Origin: Calvatia gigantea
Taxonomy: Eukaryota; Basidiomycota; Agaricomycetes; Agaricales; Lycoperdaceae
Reading direction: 5' to 3'
Assembly: GCA_025093985.1 (NCBI GenBank)
Contig: JACAAK010000005.1
Coordinates: 186,001 to 250,000 of the forward strand
DNA: 64,000 nt
In this document: one piece after another, positions 31,766-44,300 of the stretch
Layout of the letters: each line of letters opens with the position of its first letter
Numbering within the stretch: the first letter of the stretch is position 1
Notes under the pieces: generated by a model
Seen by the model: only the letters and a program-made list of their open reading frames with translations
Told to the model about the DNA's origin: nothing
Database searches by the model: none
Translations under genes and position numbers: made by a program

Positions 31766-34700
31766 AGTTTCTTTGTCAGGGTTGCTTGTTTGATGCTTTT
31801 TTGTGTTTTCTGCCCCCTCTTTTATGGGTATCCTCTGGATGCCTTTTTAGGTAGTCTCATATGGCATCCTTTGTGTTCTCCAAATTGGACTTTGCTGTCC
31901 ACATATCTTCTTCATTGCTATACCCCTTCTAGTGGACTAGGAATTGATATCCCCTTCCCCATTTCCTTTGTCCATAGATTTCTTCCACTTTGTATTCTTC
32001 TTCATTGTTTATGATCACAGGGGTGGGCACCAGTGGCTGTTTTTGACTTGGAAACTTGGCCTGATGTGCTGGTGTCAAGAGTTGTTCATTAAACACATCA
32101 TGGATGGCCCATCCATCTGGTAACATTAGCTGATATGCCACTTCTCCTATCTTTTCCTCAATAAGGAAAGGGCCATACCATTTTTGGCCTAGCTTCTTTG
32201 ATGCTTGATTGGTATGGATGTTCGTGTTCTCCAGCCACACTGGATCACCTATTTGGTATGTTTTGGTGTAGGTCTTGTTATAGTCATATTGCTGTTTCAT
32301 CTTTTCTTGGTATGTTTATAGTGCTGATAAGGCATCATCTTGGATAGTCTGAAGTTCCTTTAGGAAATCCGTGGCCACCAGATTGTTTGTTGGTAGTTCA
32401 TTTTTTCCTTTCCATGGGTTTCTTCTGTAGTTTAGGAAGAATGGTGTCACTTGTGTTCCTCTGTGTTGTTTGTCATTATATTGGAATTCTGCAATGGGGA
32501 GCCATTCTGCCCAGTCGTCTTGGTTGTAATTGCAGTATAAACAGATGTACATTTCTACCTCTCTGTTGATGTGCTCTGTTTGTCTGTCCATTTGTGGGTG
32601 ATATGCTGTCGATAGGTTGTGTTCTATGCCAAGCCCTTTGAACAGTTCTTTGGTAAACTCTGATGTGAATTGAGATCCTCGGTCACTGAGTACTTTCCTC
32701 AGTAATCCATGTAGCTTCCATATTTCATCTCAATATATCTTTGCAATATTCTTGGATGAAACATCCATGGTAGTCGCTATAAGCTGTATCATTTTTGTGA
32801 AGCGGTCTATGACAACCAGTATTGCATCTTTCCCTTTTGACTCTGGTAGTGGTCTGATCATATCGATGCTGATTTCTTCCCAAGGTCCATTTGGGACTGG
32901 GAGGGGGTGTAGTAGTGATTTGAGCAGTGTTGTTCTTGCTTTATTCCTTTGGCAGGCTTGGCATCCTCAAATATATTTTTTCACGTCCTTTCACATTGTT
33001 GGCCACCAGTAGTTGCACCTGATCAGTTCCATCATTCTGTGTTGGCCCGGGTGGCCTGTGTCTGGCATGTCATGATACTGTGTCAGGATTTCTTCTTGTA
33101 GCTTTGGATCAGGTAGGATGTATGCACTATTTTGTTTGTAGATGATTCTGTGCTCCTTGGTGAGCTTGGACTCTGGTTTTCTTAATTCAGTAAGAACTGT
33201 TGTCTCATGCTAGGGCTTGTTTCAGATCCATTCTAGGAATGTTGGTTCAAGGAATAGTTCTGCTCGTAAGAGCACTGTGTCGTCTGTGTTTCCTGTTTGC
33301 AGCCAACTTTCTCAGATCATGGTGACTAGTTTGTCTTCTTGTCCCTCTGGTATTTGGTGGATTCAGGACAATAGGTTGGCCTTCATATTTGTTTTTCTGG
33401 GTACGTGTCGCAGTGTGAAGTCATAGTCCTGTAAGTGTAGGTACCATCAAGCTTGTCGTCTATTCAGTTTCTGTGGTTCTCGGTAGTATTTTAAATTTTT
33501 GTGGTTGGTCCAGATTTCAAATTTTTCTTCTGCATCCAGCAGGTAGTGTCTCTATTCCTTTAGGGCATGGATGATGGCTAGTAGCTCCTTGTCATATATT
33601 TCATAATTACGCTCTGCTGGTAATAACATTCATGATATGAAGGCAATTGGGTGCCATTTGGTCTCCTGTAGCTGCGATAGCACACCTCTTAGCACGTAGT
33701 CTGATGTGTTGACTTCTACCCTGAACTGTCCTTGTCTTTGTGGCAGGGTTAACATGGGTTCTTCAGTGATACACTTTTTAAGGTGATCGAAGGCCATCTG
33801 ATGCTCTTGATTCCATTCCCATGTAGTTGCTTCCTTGAGTTTGTTTAGTGGTCCTGTGATCTTGCTGAAGTTTTTTATGAAACATTGGTAGTAGTTGGTG
33901 AAGCCTAGGAACCTTTCTACCCCTTTTGTATTTTTCGGCTCTGGCCAGTCTCATACTGATTTGACTTTTCTTCTTCCATTTTGATTTGCCTGTGTCCCAC
34001 TTTGACTTCTAACATAGGGATTTCTTCCATGTCAAAGATGCATTTGGTTTGTTTGAAGCATAGGTTATATTGTGCTGTGCATTTCAGGAACTGTACTGTC
34101 TGCTCTTTTAGTTGTTCCTTGGTGTTGCCAGGAATGGCGAAGTCGTCCATATAATTTACAATATCTCCATTTTGCAATAGATCACAGAAGATACTTGTCA
34201 TCATTCTGGAGAAGGTCTCCGGCGAGTTGCTAAGTCCGAAATACATGACTGTTGGCTCAAAAAGCCCTTCATTGGTGAGGAACACCACTTTCCATTTGTC
34301 TCCTTCCTTGATCCTGACATTGTTATATCTCCAGATGATATCAAGCTTGTTGAAGTACTTGGCCTTCCCAAGTTTGTCAATTACCTCGCCAATTCTTGGC
34401 AGTGGTGTTTTGTCCTTGATTACCACATTGTTTAATCATCTATAGTCCTGAAATTAATCTCTTGGATCCGTCTTTCTTAGGGATAAAGAAGGTTGGTGCT
34501 GCATATGGGGATTTTGACAGTCGTATTCATCCTGATTCTAGGTTTTCTTTGATAAATGCTTTGAGTTCATCCTGTTCTTTGACCATCATGTTGTACATCC
34601 CTGCACTTATTTCCTTTGGGGCGTCCTCCATTAGGATTATTTCGTGGTCCCATTCAGTTCATTCTAGGAGCTTGTTGAACATTGTTTTGTTGAATAGATG

Positions 34701-35231
34701 TGTGAATGGTTGTACATAGTCTGGTAGATCTTCCAGTTTAGTTGGGTCAGGTTCATCATCTTCTTCCCATAAATCCTCTGTGGCAGTCATGCTCTGTATC
34801 TTCTCCATGATGGGGATGTTTTGGTGGGGGAATTGGCAGTTCGGTGGATACTGGGTAAATTTGATTTCTCCATTATTCCAATCTACTTCTGGGTTATGTT
34901 TGACCAGCCAGTCATGTCCTAGAAAGACCTCTGCACAGTCTTGTAGTTGTATGACTGACACTTCAATCCGTTCTTTGTATCCTTGAATATCTATGTCGAT
35001 TGTGGCTGTTTCCATTACTTTTCTGCCCTAGTTTGGTGTTCCGTCTGTGTTTAATACTAAGATCTGTTGTTCCAGTTTTTGGGTGGGAAGTTTTTCCTTG
35101 TCTACCAGTTTTTTGCTGATGCTGCTGGTTGTGCATCCTGAGTCAACAATCGTGTCCACTGTTATCTCTTTTCTCGCCATTTGTATTTTTCCTTTTAGGT
35201 TTAGTTCATGCTTTCTTCTCTGAGGAATCAT
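31766..35231 (-). pseudogene. Element 3 pol
   Basis: Domain order on the minus strand: protease with an intact DSG-type site (TIVDSGCTTSSISKKL, near 35140); a linker; reverse transcriptase with YFNKLDIIWRYNNV, FGLSNSPETFSRMM and YMDDF (33917-34426); RNase H with ELLAIMHALKE; integrase with the TEHINREVEMY segment (32316-32591) and NYRRNPWKGKNE; and a chromodomain YKVEEIYGQRKWGRGYQFLV followed by HWKGYSNEEDMW, the mark of chromoviruses, whose chromodomain guides integration to modified histones. Stops scattered between these blocks inactivate it. Pol ends in TAA 6 bases before ORF3. Confidence 0.9.
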
Positions 35232-35279
35232 GTAGAATTTGTCTGATATCCTAGATACAAGCTTTCTGACTCTTGAGGT

Positions 35280-36409
35280 AGTGCCTACTCAGAGTCTTTG
35301 GAAAAATCCTTCTTTTCTTCATCAACTTCTTCTATTCCTCAGACCTGTATCTTCTTTGGTGCAGTACAGGCCTTTGCTATGTGGCCTGTTTTCCTGCAGT
35401 TGTAGCAGGTCAACCCCTTGGGTTTCTTGCAATCTTTGGCCATATGTCCAAAAATGCCACAATTGTAGCATTTAGGTTTTCCTTCAGTGTTGAAAATGTG
35501 ACATCAGCTTTCTATCTCCATTGGTTCTCCCATTCCTCTGTAGGTTGTTCCGGTGTTGGTTTTCTTATCTCCTTGGTATTCTGATGCTTTATATCCTTGT
35601 CCTACAGTGAGAATGGCTTCTGTCCATTCTGTATAGGTGTCTGGCCTGGCGCTAGGTGGGTAACCTGTAATAGTGTGGATGATGTCTTGCCTAGCATTTT
35701 TCTTGAGTAGGAACATTGCGTGTTTATTATCTGTTTTCACCTTGCTCTTTAGGACTTGGAATTTGATTAGGTAGTCCACTGTATTTTTGTTCCCCTGTTT
35801 GAACTTCTCAATTTGCCATTCTGCTTTGCTGTTCGAGGCATCATTGGAGAAGGTTTTTTTAAAGTCTTCAGAAAATGCTTTCCAGTCCACTGAGTCCTCT
35901 CCATCTAAGATTTGTGGGGCTTTCATTGCCATATAGGCTCCTGCTGTTCCTCCTCTCAGTCTGGCTAAGACTGCTATGGCTTTGTCATCTGCTGAGACTA
36001 TTTTGTTGAATTTCATGAAGAGCGTCATTGCTCTCCACCAGTCATCAAATTTGGTGTGGGTTCTATCAAAGAAACCCAGGTCTGGCACTAGGCCTTTCCC
36101 ACTGGGTGCTGTCATGGGCACTACTGCATTATCTGTCATATCAGAGTCAGTTTCTGATTCTGTTTCCTCTGAGCTTGATTTGTCTGATTTCTTCTGATGG
36201 ACTAACTCTTCTTCTGCTAGGTCAAGTTCATTTAGAAGTTCTGATAATACTTCTTCTTCTGCTGGGTTTACTCCAGGTTCGTCATGTATTTCTCTGGTTG
36301 GTTCTTTAGATACTTTGGGGTTCCCTGTTTCTTCTTCGTCTGATGTTTCAGATTCGTTGTCAGTGACTTTGAGGTTCAGTTCTCTGTATTTGTCTGGGTT
36401 TGAGCTCAT
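35280..36409 (-). pseudogene. Element 3 gag
   Basis: The 301-codon frame from 36409 down to 35504 is the longest intact gag piece: acidic N-terminus MSSNPDKYRELNLKVTDNES, then a capsid-like region with FDDWWRAMTLFMKFNKI and IEKFKQGNKNTVDYLIKFQV. After a stop behind MGEPMEIES the frame goes on to two CCHC knuckles, CYNCGIFGHMAKDC and CYNCRKTGHIAKAC. A single codon change would separate it from an open gag of about 375 codons. Confidence 0.87.
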
Positions 36410-36488
36410 ATACTAGCTCCTGGGTTGTCTTTGTTCAGGCCTATTTCAGCCTACTCCTTGCAAGGTGAGGTGGGGACACTTAACCAAA

Positions 36489-36795
36489 TGTTACAACCTT
36501 AGTCTGAGTAAACCTCAGGTTGCAACTTAGGCTAAGACTTGAGGGCGAGTAAGGGGAGAGGAACAAGAGGTGGTTAAGCATACCGAATACAGGAGTATGT
36601 ATGTACACTTAAATATAGTAGACATCCAGTTGAATGGATGGAGGTAACTACATGAAACGTCCGATGACAATAGTGCAGTAGTTACTGTGAGTCAATACCC
36701 AGAGATTGCTGGACTGGAATAGGTAAAACAGGTACAGAACAGAGTAGAATGCAGGCAAGTACAGAGTGAGTAAGAATAGGCAAAAGTTCACAACA
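36489..36795 (-). repeat. 5' LTR and primer-binding site of element 3
   Basis: A 307-base TGTTACA..CACAACA repeat, with the primer-binding site TGGTTAAGTGTCCCCACC on the minus strand at about 36469-36486. Confidence 0.93.
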
Positions 36796-36800
36796 AGAAC

Positions 36801-38260
36801 AAACACTTCTAGATCAATGTCTTTACAGCTGCCCAGTGTGTTTACATTCTACCCACTGGCAAATCCACCACCCACTCCCCCTGGTCTGACCTCATCTACC
36901 CCAATCAGCAAAGAGAACAATATGTTCTTACCAAATTAAAGCCCATCTGGGCTAATATGGAATGAGCTGTCTCTAGCTCTGAACCCTAAGACCTACCAGT
37001 CTCCTTCTTAGAGGTTGTCACTGGAACCACTCCCTATACTGCTATCTATGACTCAAAGGAAAATCCAGGGCAACTCCTCTGGTTGCCAACCTCTGTATAT
37101 ATTTACCCCATTCCAAACCAACACCTCACTCCAGTACTCCCCTTAGAGTGAGCTGGGATTCCAAGATCTGCTTGGGAGGAACTCTACCTAACCAAACATT
37201 GAACTGCTGACTTCATCATGGCAAACCCTGCTAACTGAGACCCTAGTGGGCAAACCAGGTTCAGCCTAGAACCCCCTACTGAGGACAATTGACCTTTGCC
37301 CATGGAACTATGGGCTCAACTTGATTTCCAGAATTCAGGATCCCTCCATGCAATGGTTTTCAGTGGAGACCATAGAACTCTATTCTGAACCCAATATCTA
37401 TATACAACCAATCAATGAAATTACTGGCACCTTATCTGCAATGCCATATTCTAATGTAAGCATCTTTATTGGGATCGTGACTACACAACTGATTAAGCAG
37501 CTGTATTTATCAAGGCATCATGAAGCCTTGGATTACCTCAGACTTACACTAGCTACTTCTGAGAGCATCCAGTTAGCCCTCTCCCATCCAACTGGCACCT
37601 TTGCCCAACTTCAAATGAATTACACATCCCAGCCAGTACCTCTCTGACTCCCTACTCAACCCCAACAGACTTATCTTTTCCAACCTGATCTCAACCCCCT
37701 CTCCCAAACTATGTTGACAACCAGGCTGGAAAGGACTATATACAATCTAATGAAACATCTAGAACAGATGCTCACCCTAGGGGAAGTACCTCCTCTAACC
37801 AAAGAGGAAAGGAAAACAATAACCCAAATACTTGAAAAGACAACTATGGACCCACTCCAACCTGACCTCAAGCAATGAACCATCCAAACTTTACCTCCGG
37901 AGCATTCTGCAAGAAATGTGAAAAGCTTTACCTCCCAGCAATTAGCTATTGGGCAAGCCATTGTCAGCACACCATATGCCCTATTTGTCACAAAATGCAA
38001 CTAGGACACTACAAATGGTCCTGTCCACAATACTTCTGTCAAATCTGCAAAACTCAAAACCCCCAACATAAACCAGAACACTGTCCTCATTACCCTGAAC
38101 ATATAGAGGTAGTAAATTGAATGAAGGAACACTATCAACTGCTCATATATTCTAAGTCCTGTGATGTCTTTAACAATAAAAACTATGATGATGGCATTTC
38201 CCTTAACTTCCCCTGTTTGTCAGTGTAAATTTCAGAGTAATTTACCTAGAGGCAGACTAA
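36801..38260 (+). pseudogene. Element 4 post-pol ORF, C-terminal part with Cys-rich end
   Basis: This is the right-hand part of the ORF interrupted by element 3. A long but stop-ridden frame includes QCVYILPTGKSTTHSPWSDL and YSEPNIYIQPINEITGTLSA (in the open part 37321-37647). It ends with a cysteine-rich domain (37875-38120) containing CKKCEKL, CPICHKMQLGHYKWSC and CQICKTQNPQHKPEHC. The last two are C-x2-C-x6-H-x4-C, like retroviral zinc knuckles (C-x2-C-x4-H-x4-C) but with a wider gap. Such a knuckle after pol, not in gag, is unusual. Function unknown; nucleic-acid binding is the natural guess. Confidence 0.65.
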
Positions 38261-38701
38261 TGTTATGAACTTACCACATCCCCAGACTCTCCCCATCAAT
38301 GTATTAACCTTCTATTTAGACTTTCTTATTTTCTTCTCATATACCTTGGTCCATTCTTTATTTATTTATCACATGTACTTCTACCTTTACTTCTTATGAC
38401 TCATTCTGAGTCATGTTCCTGTTTCACTTTCTCTCTTATTCCTATCATTAGACTTCCACCTACTTGTCTCTGTCTTCTTATGACTTATATCACTTTATTT
38501 CTATTTTTTACTTATCCCCTATGACTTCTTAGATTACCAATTAACCTGTAGTAGTCTTCCATTGGCTCATATCCCTTTACTACATAATTTCCCACCTCTT
38601 ATTCATAGCTAGTATATAACTCTAAGTAGTACCATTGTATTACCTTAAGTTATTCTAGTAACAAGCATCCTTATCTTCACTCATCTGCTACAAGGTTAAC
38701 A
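38261..38701 (+). mobile_element. 3' LTR of element 4
   Basis: A 441-base stretch begins TGTTATGAAC, right after a purine-rich GAGGCAGACTAA, and ends GGTTAACA, giving TGTTA/TAACA ends. It contains a TATATAACTC box near 38,610. Its partner 5' LTR is not in the window, so the right end rests on the terminal inverted bases only. Confidence 0.6.
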
Positions 38702-38960
38702 ACCTTGGGGACTACAGTGACATTTAACTTGGACTTCTCAGACAAGCATGAGCTTCTACTTGAGGGAGTGATCTGAAGTCTGCACAGAAGTCATTGAGAC
38801 TTGTTGAATGCTCCTGGGCTATAGCATTGAACCTCTCCCTGAGTGGAGACAATCTGGGCCTAGTTGCAAAGTAAGGTAATGCATATAACAATTCCTCTGC
38901 AGTTACCTGCTTGTCCACTTTACCTGCCTTGTAAGAGCCTCACATCCCTGAGCTACTCAG
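38702..38960 (-). other. Possible gag-like remnant
   Basis: A short minus-strand frame (38724-38918) with LSPLRERFNAIAQEHSTSLN and DFCADFRSLPQVEAH has the flavour of a retrotransposon gag fragment but has no clear start, domain or flanking repeat. Otherwise nothing is seen. Confidence 0.3.
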
Positions 38961-39259
38961 ACTATGGGTTGCCCTTATAAATAAGACCTCAGATTGCAGC
39001 TTAGGCTAAGACTTGAGGGCAAGTAAGGGGATAGGATCAGATGGTTAAGCATACTGAATACAGGAGTGTGTATGTATGCTTATATACAGAGAGGCATCCA
39101 GTTGAATGGATGGAGTTACTATGTGAAATGTCCAATAAGTAAGGCAAAGTAGTAGATGAGTCAATACTCAGAGAATGCTGGACAGAAATAGATGAAACAG
39201 GTACATAGATAGATAGAAATGGGGATGAGTGCAATACTATGAGGAGAGCAGTAGGAATC
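38961..39259 (-). mobile_element. Degraded LTR of the island family
   Basis: Family landmarks are present (CCTCAGATTGCAGCTTAGGC, AAGACTTGAGGGCAAGTAAG, GGTTAAGCATACTGAATACAG), ending AATCACAACA at about 39259. The first bases no longer read TGTT, and no target duplication is visible. Confidence 0.75.
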
Positions 39260-39264
39260 ACAAC

Positions 39265-40640
39265 AGCTTTACTATCTAAGTTTTATAAAGCCACAAATGA
39301 TAGTATTATAGTTCTTGAAATATTTCTAATAGTTTATTTCTACTATACATCTCTTAGATTTGTCAACTCAGTCTTCCAAAACCACAAGTATTTTTGTCAT
39401 GGTTTTCAGAAGATTTCTATTAACCTATAACAGTTTATTTGTACTATATATCTCTCTAGCTCTACTAATTAAGTCTCCTAAAGCCACAAGTGGTCTTGTC
39501 ATGGTTCTCAGAACATTTCTATTGAGCCACAGTAGTTTATTATACCACATGTTTCACTGGCATTGTCAACTAAGTCTCCTAAAACTATGAATGATTCTTT
39601 TATAGTTTTCAGAATATTTCTATTAGCCTATTGTGTTACAACCTTAGTCTGAGTTTACCTCAGGTTGCAACTTTGGGCCAAGACTTGAGGGCAAGTAAGG
39701 GGAGGAGAACAAGAGATGGTTAAGCATACCAAATACAGTGGATGTATGTACGCTTAAATACAGAGAGTCATCCAGTTGAATGGATGGGGTAACTACATGA
39801 AATGTCCAGTAAGGTAGGCATAGTAGTTATTTCGAGTCACAGCCAGAGATTGCTCAACAGGAATAGGTGAAACAGATGTACTAGTGGTATAGGAATGCAG
39901 ACAAGGACAGAGCATGATATGATCAGTGAAAATCCATAACATATTGCAAGTTAAGTATACTATACATCTCACTGTCTTTGTTAACTAAGTTCCAGCAAAC
40001 CACAAAAAACCTTGTCATAGATAACATTATATTTCTATAAATCTATAACAGTGCATTTGTACTATACATTTCTTTGACTTTATTAGCTAAGTTCTCCAAA
40101 ACCATATAAAACTTTATTATGGTTTATATTATATTTGTACCAACCAATATATAGTTTATTTGGACTCTACTTTCATCTAATCTTTTCAACTAAGTTTCTT
40201 AAAACTACAGAAAATCTTATCATAGTATATGTTATATTTCTACCTAGTTATTTATAGTGGATTTGAACTACATATCTCTTTCCCTCATCAGCTAAGCTTC
40301 CTGAAACTACAAAAAATCTTATTATGGTTTATTTTTCAATATTACTAAACTATACACAGTATGTTTGCACTATAGTTTTCTTTGATCTTTTCAAGTAAGT
40401 ATTCTCAGACTTTAAAAGATCTTTTGGTGGTTTGTCCCATCAACACACCAGTCACCATAGTCTCTTTATACTATACTGCTTCCTAACTTTTTAAACTGAG
40501 TTCCTGACAACTATAAAGATCCTAAAACAGTTTCAACTATATCTTGACTGAAACATATATAGTATCCCTATACTACAGTCTTTTTTATTGACCAATCCAT
40601 ATGTAGTGTGTCTGTACTATACCTCTCTGTGGAGATTTTG
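39265..40640. repeat. Degenerate ~100-base tandem repeat array, about 11 units
   Basis: Units of about 100-103 bases start near 39268, 39362, 39464, 39565, 39981, 40084, 40187, 40290, 40390, 40491 and 40587. Each carries CTAAGT(C/T)TCC(T)AAAAC, then a CTTGTCATGGTTT-like block, ATATTTCTA and TTTGTACTATA(C/T)ATCTCT. Unit 4 is split by a solo LTR. Units diverge more to the right. No coding frame. Confidence 0.8.
39634..39941 (-). mobile_element. Solo LTR of the island family, TSD TATTG
   Basis: A 308-base unit begins TGTTACA and ends CATAACA and is flanked on both sides by TATTG (39629-39633 and 39942-39946). It sits inside the tandem repeat array, so it is younger than the array. Confidence 0.95.
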
Positions 40641-41341
40641 TATTAGTCTTTCTGAAACAAAAAGATAGTGATACCAATAATGACTGAATATAGCCCAAGT
40701 ACTAGACAAGTCAGTTATGTAAAGGTACAACTGGTTGTACCCTATTTTTACTGTATACTGTACCTACTCTTAAAGGAAAGTTGGGGTGTGTTTGGAACGG
40801 ATTGACTTTGATTCCTACCCCCTCTAGCAAATCTGGTGGGAGTCACTGACTCGAATAATTTTATTTATTTCTTAGCTTCCCTCCTGCCTCTTTACCGCCG
40901 ATAATTTCGATAGCGCGAAAGCTTATCAACAATAGCCTGAGGCAATCCACCGCTCAACGTTCGGGTCCCGGGTCGAAAATCCCAAACACTGATTCCGAAT
41001 TCCGGCAAGCATGGCACAAAAAACCACATCAGCTCAGCACTCAGGTCGCGTCGTCATCTCGGTTGACGCCTTGAACGCTATCGGTGCACTACTGGTTGAT
41101 GACCTGCGGTATTGGGTCACATTCACTTGAAAATTCCGTAAACCTTTGGTACATAATATAGCGGGACTGCGCTTCCCTCGTTTTGCATGTGTGACACGGA
41201 TGCCTGAGCGAGTATTCAAACCAAAAACTTATAACATACTTGCCGAAAGGAAAACAAAACTTGGCGATGACAAACGAAAAAGCAACTTAAAAAAAGCTCC
41301 ACTTCCACCCTCGTGCTCTCTAAACAACGTTAAGATACGCA
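40641..41341. other. Right edge of the island and 3' flank of Hse1
   Basis: AT-rich, CpG-poor sequence ends near 40,780, and normal CpG content resumes. A segment near 41200-41241 (GAGTATTCAAACCAAAAACT then TATAACATA) recurs inverted at 60369-60410. No gene is supported. Confidence 0.5.
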
Positions 41342-44300
41342 CTACGCAGCGCTTCCAGGATCAGTTAAACTAACACCTCCAAACCGTCCACTCAACCCCT
41401 GCACATCTCCCGTTCCTTGTCCACCGCCAGATCCAGCACCCTTTTTTGGCAGCACCCACGAAGGCGTCGACGAAGTCACGCTCGGCGAGTGTCCATAGCC
41501 ACCACCGGCACCGGGGCCAGCAGCAGTCAAAGTCTGGCCAGAAGTGTGAGGGTTCGAGCCGAGCGAAGTCGACGATGCGTTATTTGGTTGTTGTTGGGCG
41601 GTGGTAGTGGTAAGGGAAGAATCGTCAAAGTAGGAGCCGGAAGGTGGTTGTTGCTGCGGGTTGTATGCTGCTTGGTCGGATGAGGATCCGTGTTGTTGCT
41701 GTTGCGGTTGTTGCTGGTAACCTCCTTGGGCACCATGATTTTGCTGTCCCTGAGCTTGGGCTTGAGTTTGAGCTTGTCCTCCAGCTCCATTTGCTCCACC
41801 GCTAGCCGCACCAGCACCTGAAGAACCACCATCGGTCAACCCGGGGATACTGACGAAATACACACTCCCGGCTAAATCTCGTCCACCCTGTGCATAATAC
41901 TGTGCCCAAGCTTGGACATTCGGATCGGCATACGTAGCGTTCGGGTCGAAGATGTACGGTGGACCGGATTGCGTTGATGGTTGATGCTGTTGTTGGGTGG
42001 CCTGTACGGGTTGCTGCTGCTGCTGCTGCTGCTGAGTTGGTTGTTGTTGTTGAGCCTGTTGTTGCTGTGCGGGCAGCTGGTGTGGCTGAACCTGTTGTTG
42101 CGCAGGTTGTTGTTGTTGAACGGGCTGAACCTGTTGTTGCTGGACAGGTTGTTGCTGAGGTTGAACCTGAGGCGACTGCTGAACTTGCTGAGCCTGCTGA
42201 GGTTGCGGTTGCGACTGTGGCTGCGTCTGTGCTTGTCCAGGAACAAGATATTGAGCCTGTCCGGCTACATCATAATCATACCCAGGCTGCGAACCCGTCT
42301 GGTATGGACCCAGTCCATACTGCTGCCCCTGTGCGGGCTGCTGTCCTACGACGGGTTGTGGTCCCCCAGAAGGTTGCTGCGTCTGCGCCTGCGGTTGTGG
42401 CTGTGGCTGTGGCTGTGGCTGTGGCTGAGATTGTTGCTGCGGCTGGAGTGGTGGAATCTGCGATTGCGGACTCTGTTGACCAGCAGGAGCGACGGTAGTA
42501 GAAGGATACGGCGTCGGTCCTTGAGCACTATAGGGTGCATTGGCAAGTTGGGCATAACTGGGTTGCGCCTGCTGTTGGGGTTGTTGCTGGTGAACTTGAG
42601 GTTGTTGTTGATGAACGTTGACACTTGGTTGTGGTTGCAAAGGCTGAATTTGTGGTTGTCCCTGAACGGGCTGCAATGGCTGAATCTGCGGCTGCGGTTG
42701 CGGCTGCGGTTGCGGTTGCGGACCAGCAGCATACCCGTACACTCCCGGTGTAGCCCCCGCCACCGCCGGTCCCGAGGGCGAGTATCCCATAGTTCCGGGG
42801 GTAGGAGCAGGTGCAGGCGTGGGTTGAGGTTCGGGGAATCCCTGTGGCATCGCGACAGGTATCGCATATCCAGGATATCCAGCTGCACCTCCTGCAGGAC
42901 TCGTAACGTATTCCCTCCCGCCTTGTTGAACCCTCGCCCTTGAATCGGGTCTACCAGGTCCGGGACCAGGGGCAGCGCCGTAAGGAGCTCGGTAAGGATT
43001 TTGCGATGGGGCAGTGTCGTAAAGCCCTGTGTGACGTGCGAGGGATTCTTCCATCATACGGTCGAAGATGGTGCGTGCGCGGACGAAGGTTTCGTTCATG
43101 GATACCAGATCGGCTAGGCGACAGAAGGTTGTGTTAATCGACGGCATGAAGGAGGAGTGAACACAAAACATACCCCGTTTTTGACTGTATTTATCGATCA
43201 ACTTGACAATCTTAGGACGTAGTGCCATACTTGATCTATACAACTCCTATAACAACACACACACCAAAAATCTCATCAGCGAAACCACAAGTAACGAAAC
43301 TGAGAAATGAGAGCGCACCTGAATTTCCTCATTATCCGCTAAGTTATCCTTCGCAGGATCAAAAGCCCTCAACAAATTCAACAACTTCTCAACATTGACA
43401 GCTTGCGAGAACACCGCTGCTTCTTGTTCGGCTTCACGTGCAAGTTCAGTTGCCGTTGGTTCTGGCATCGGTTCCTAGCGTACATATTAAATCAGCATCG
43501 CTTATCACCATCACCCACAGAGGGGACAGAAATTTAAGGCGAGAATAGGGGGAGACGTACGACGTAATTAACCGGGAAAATCCCAGTTCGTCCTTTCAAT
43601 TGACCCCTCCACCAATCTTTATATCCCCGATCTACAACCTTGATAATATCGCCCTTCTCGAAAGCGAGTTCGCCAGGTTCGGTAGGCTCAAACGTGTGTA
43701 ATGCCCTAACACGCGTTACTATTGGGTTTGTAGTTGTAGTTGCTGAAGCGGAAGGAGAGGAAACGCTGGTAGCGGATATATTAGAGTGGGCTTGTGAGTA
43801 CGCTGCGGCGTGTGCTTGGGCATAGTCATGTGTTTGAGTTTGAATCTGCGGCTGCTGCTGCTGTTGCTGTTGTTGTTGTTGTTGTTGCGGTTGTTGCGGT
43901 TGGGGATGTTGAGGAGAGGGCGTACGTGCGGGTACGTACCCTCCTTGATACTTCGGCGCTCCGGCGTACCCTCCTCCACCTGCGGAACTCGATCCGGCAC
44001 CACTGGCAGTAGCAGAACCAGAAGGCCTGGAAGACGAACTGGCACCGGCACCACTGGAAGGACCGGGAACGGAACTGGAAGACCCCCCGGCACCAGAAGT
44101 GGCGCTTAGACTGTACTGCGCCCATTGATCCCTCCCTCCGCGATCTTGCATGGACATTTCCAGAACGCGTTGGAGCTCTTCTTCCTCTTTGCGCCGGATT
44201 TCGTCGTCTACGGTTGGGGGTAAAGGTTCTTGTGGTGTATCGAATTTGTATCCTGGTTATGAGGGCGTGTTGGTGTTGAGTAGTTTGGTGGAGAGGTGAG

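Larger units (their letters stand above)
29894..36795 (-). mobile_element. Element 3: complete Ty3/gypsy chromovirus, TSD AGAAC
   Basis: LTRs at 29894-30749 (enlarged by a solo LTR insertion) and 36489-36795 bound a minus-strand element with primer-binding site, gag, pol, ORF3 and polypurine tract. AGAAC occurs at both 29889-29893 and 36796-36800, an exact 5-base target duplication, so the ends are certain. It lies inside element 4. Its LTRs begin TGTTACA and end CACAACA, a subtype different from element 1. Confidence 0.96.

Noticed and set aside
41959..42943. Long plus-strand frames (179 and 320 codons) rich in Val/Ala or Leu
   Set aside because: They are antisense shadows of the CAA/CAG-rich tail of Hse1.
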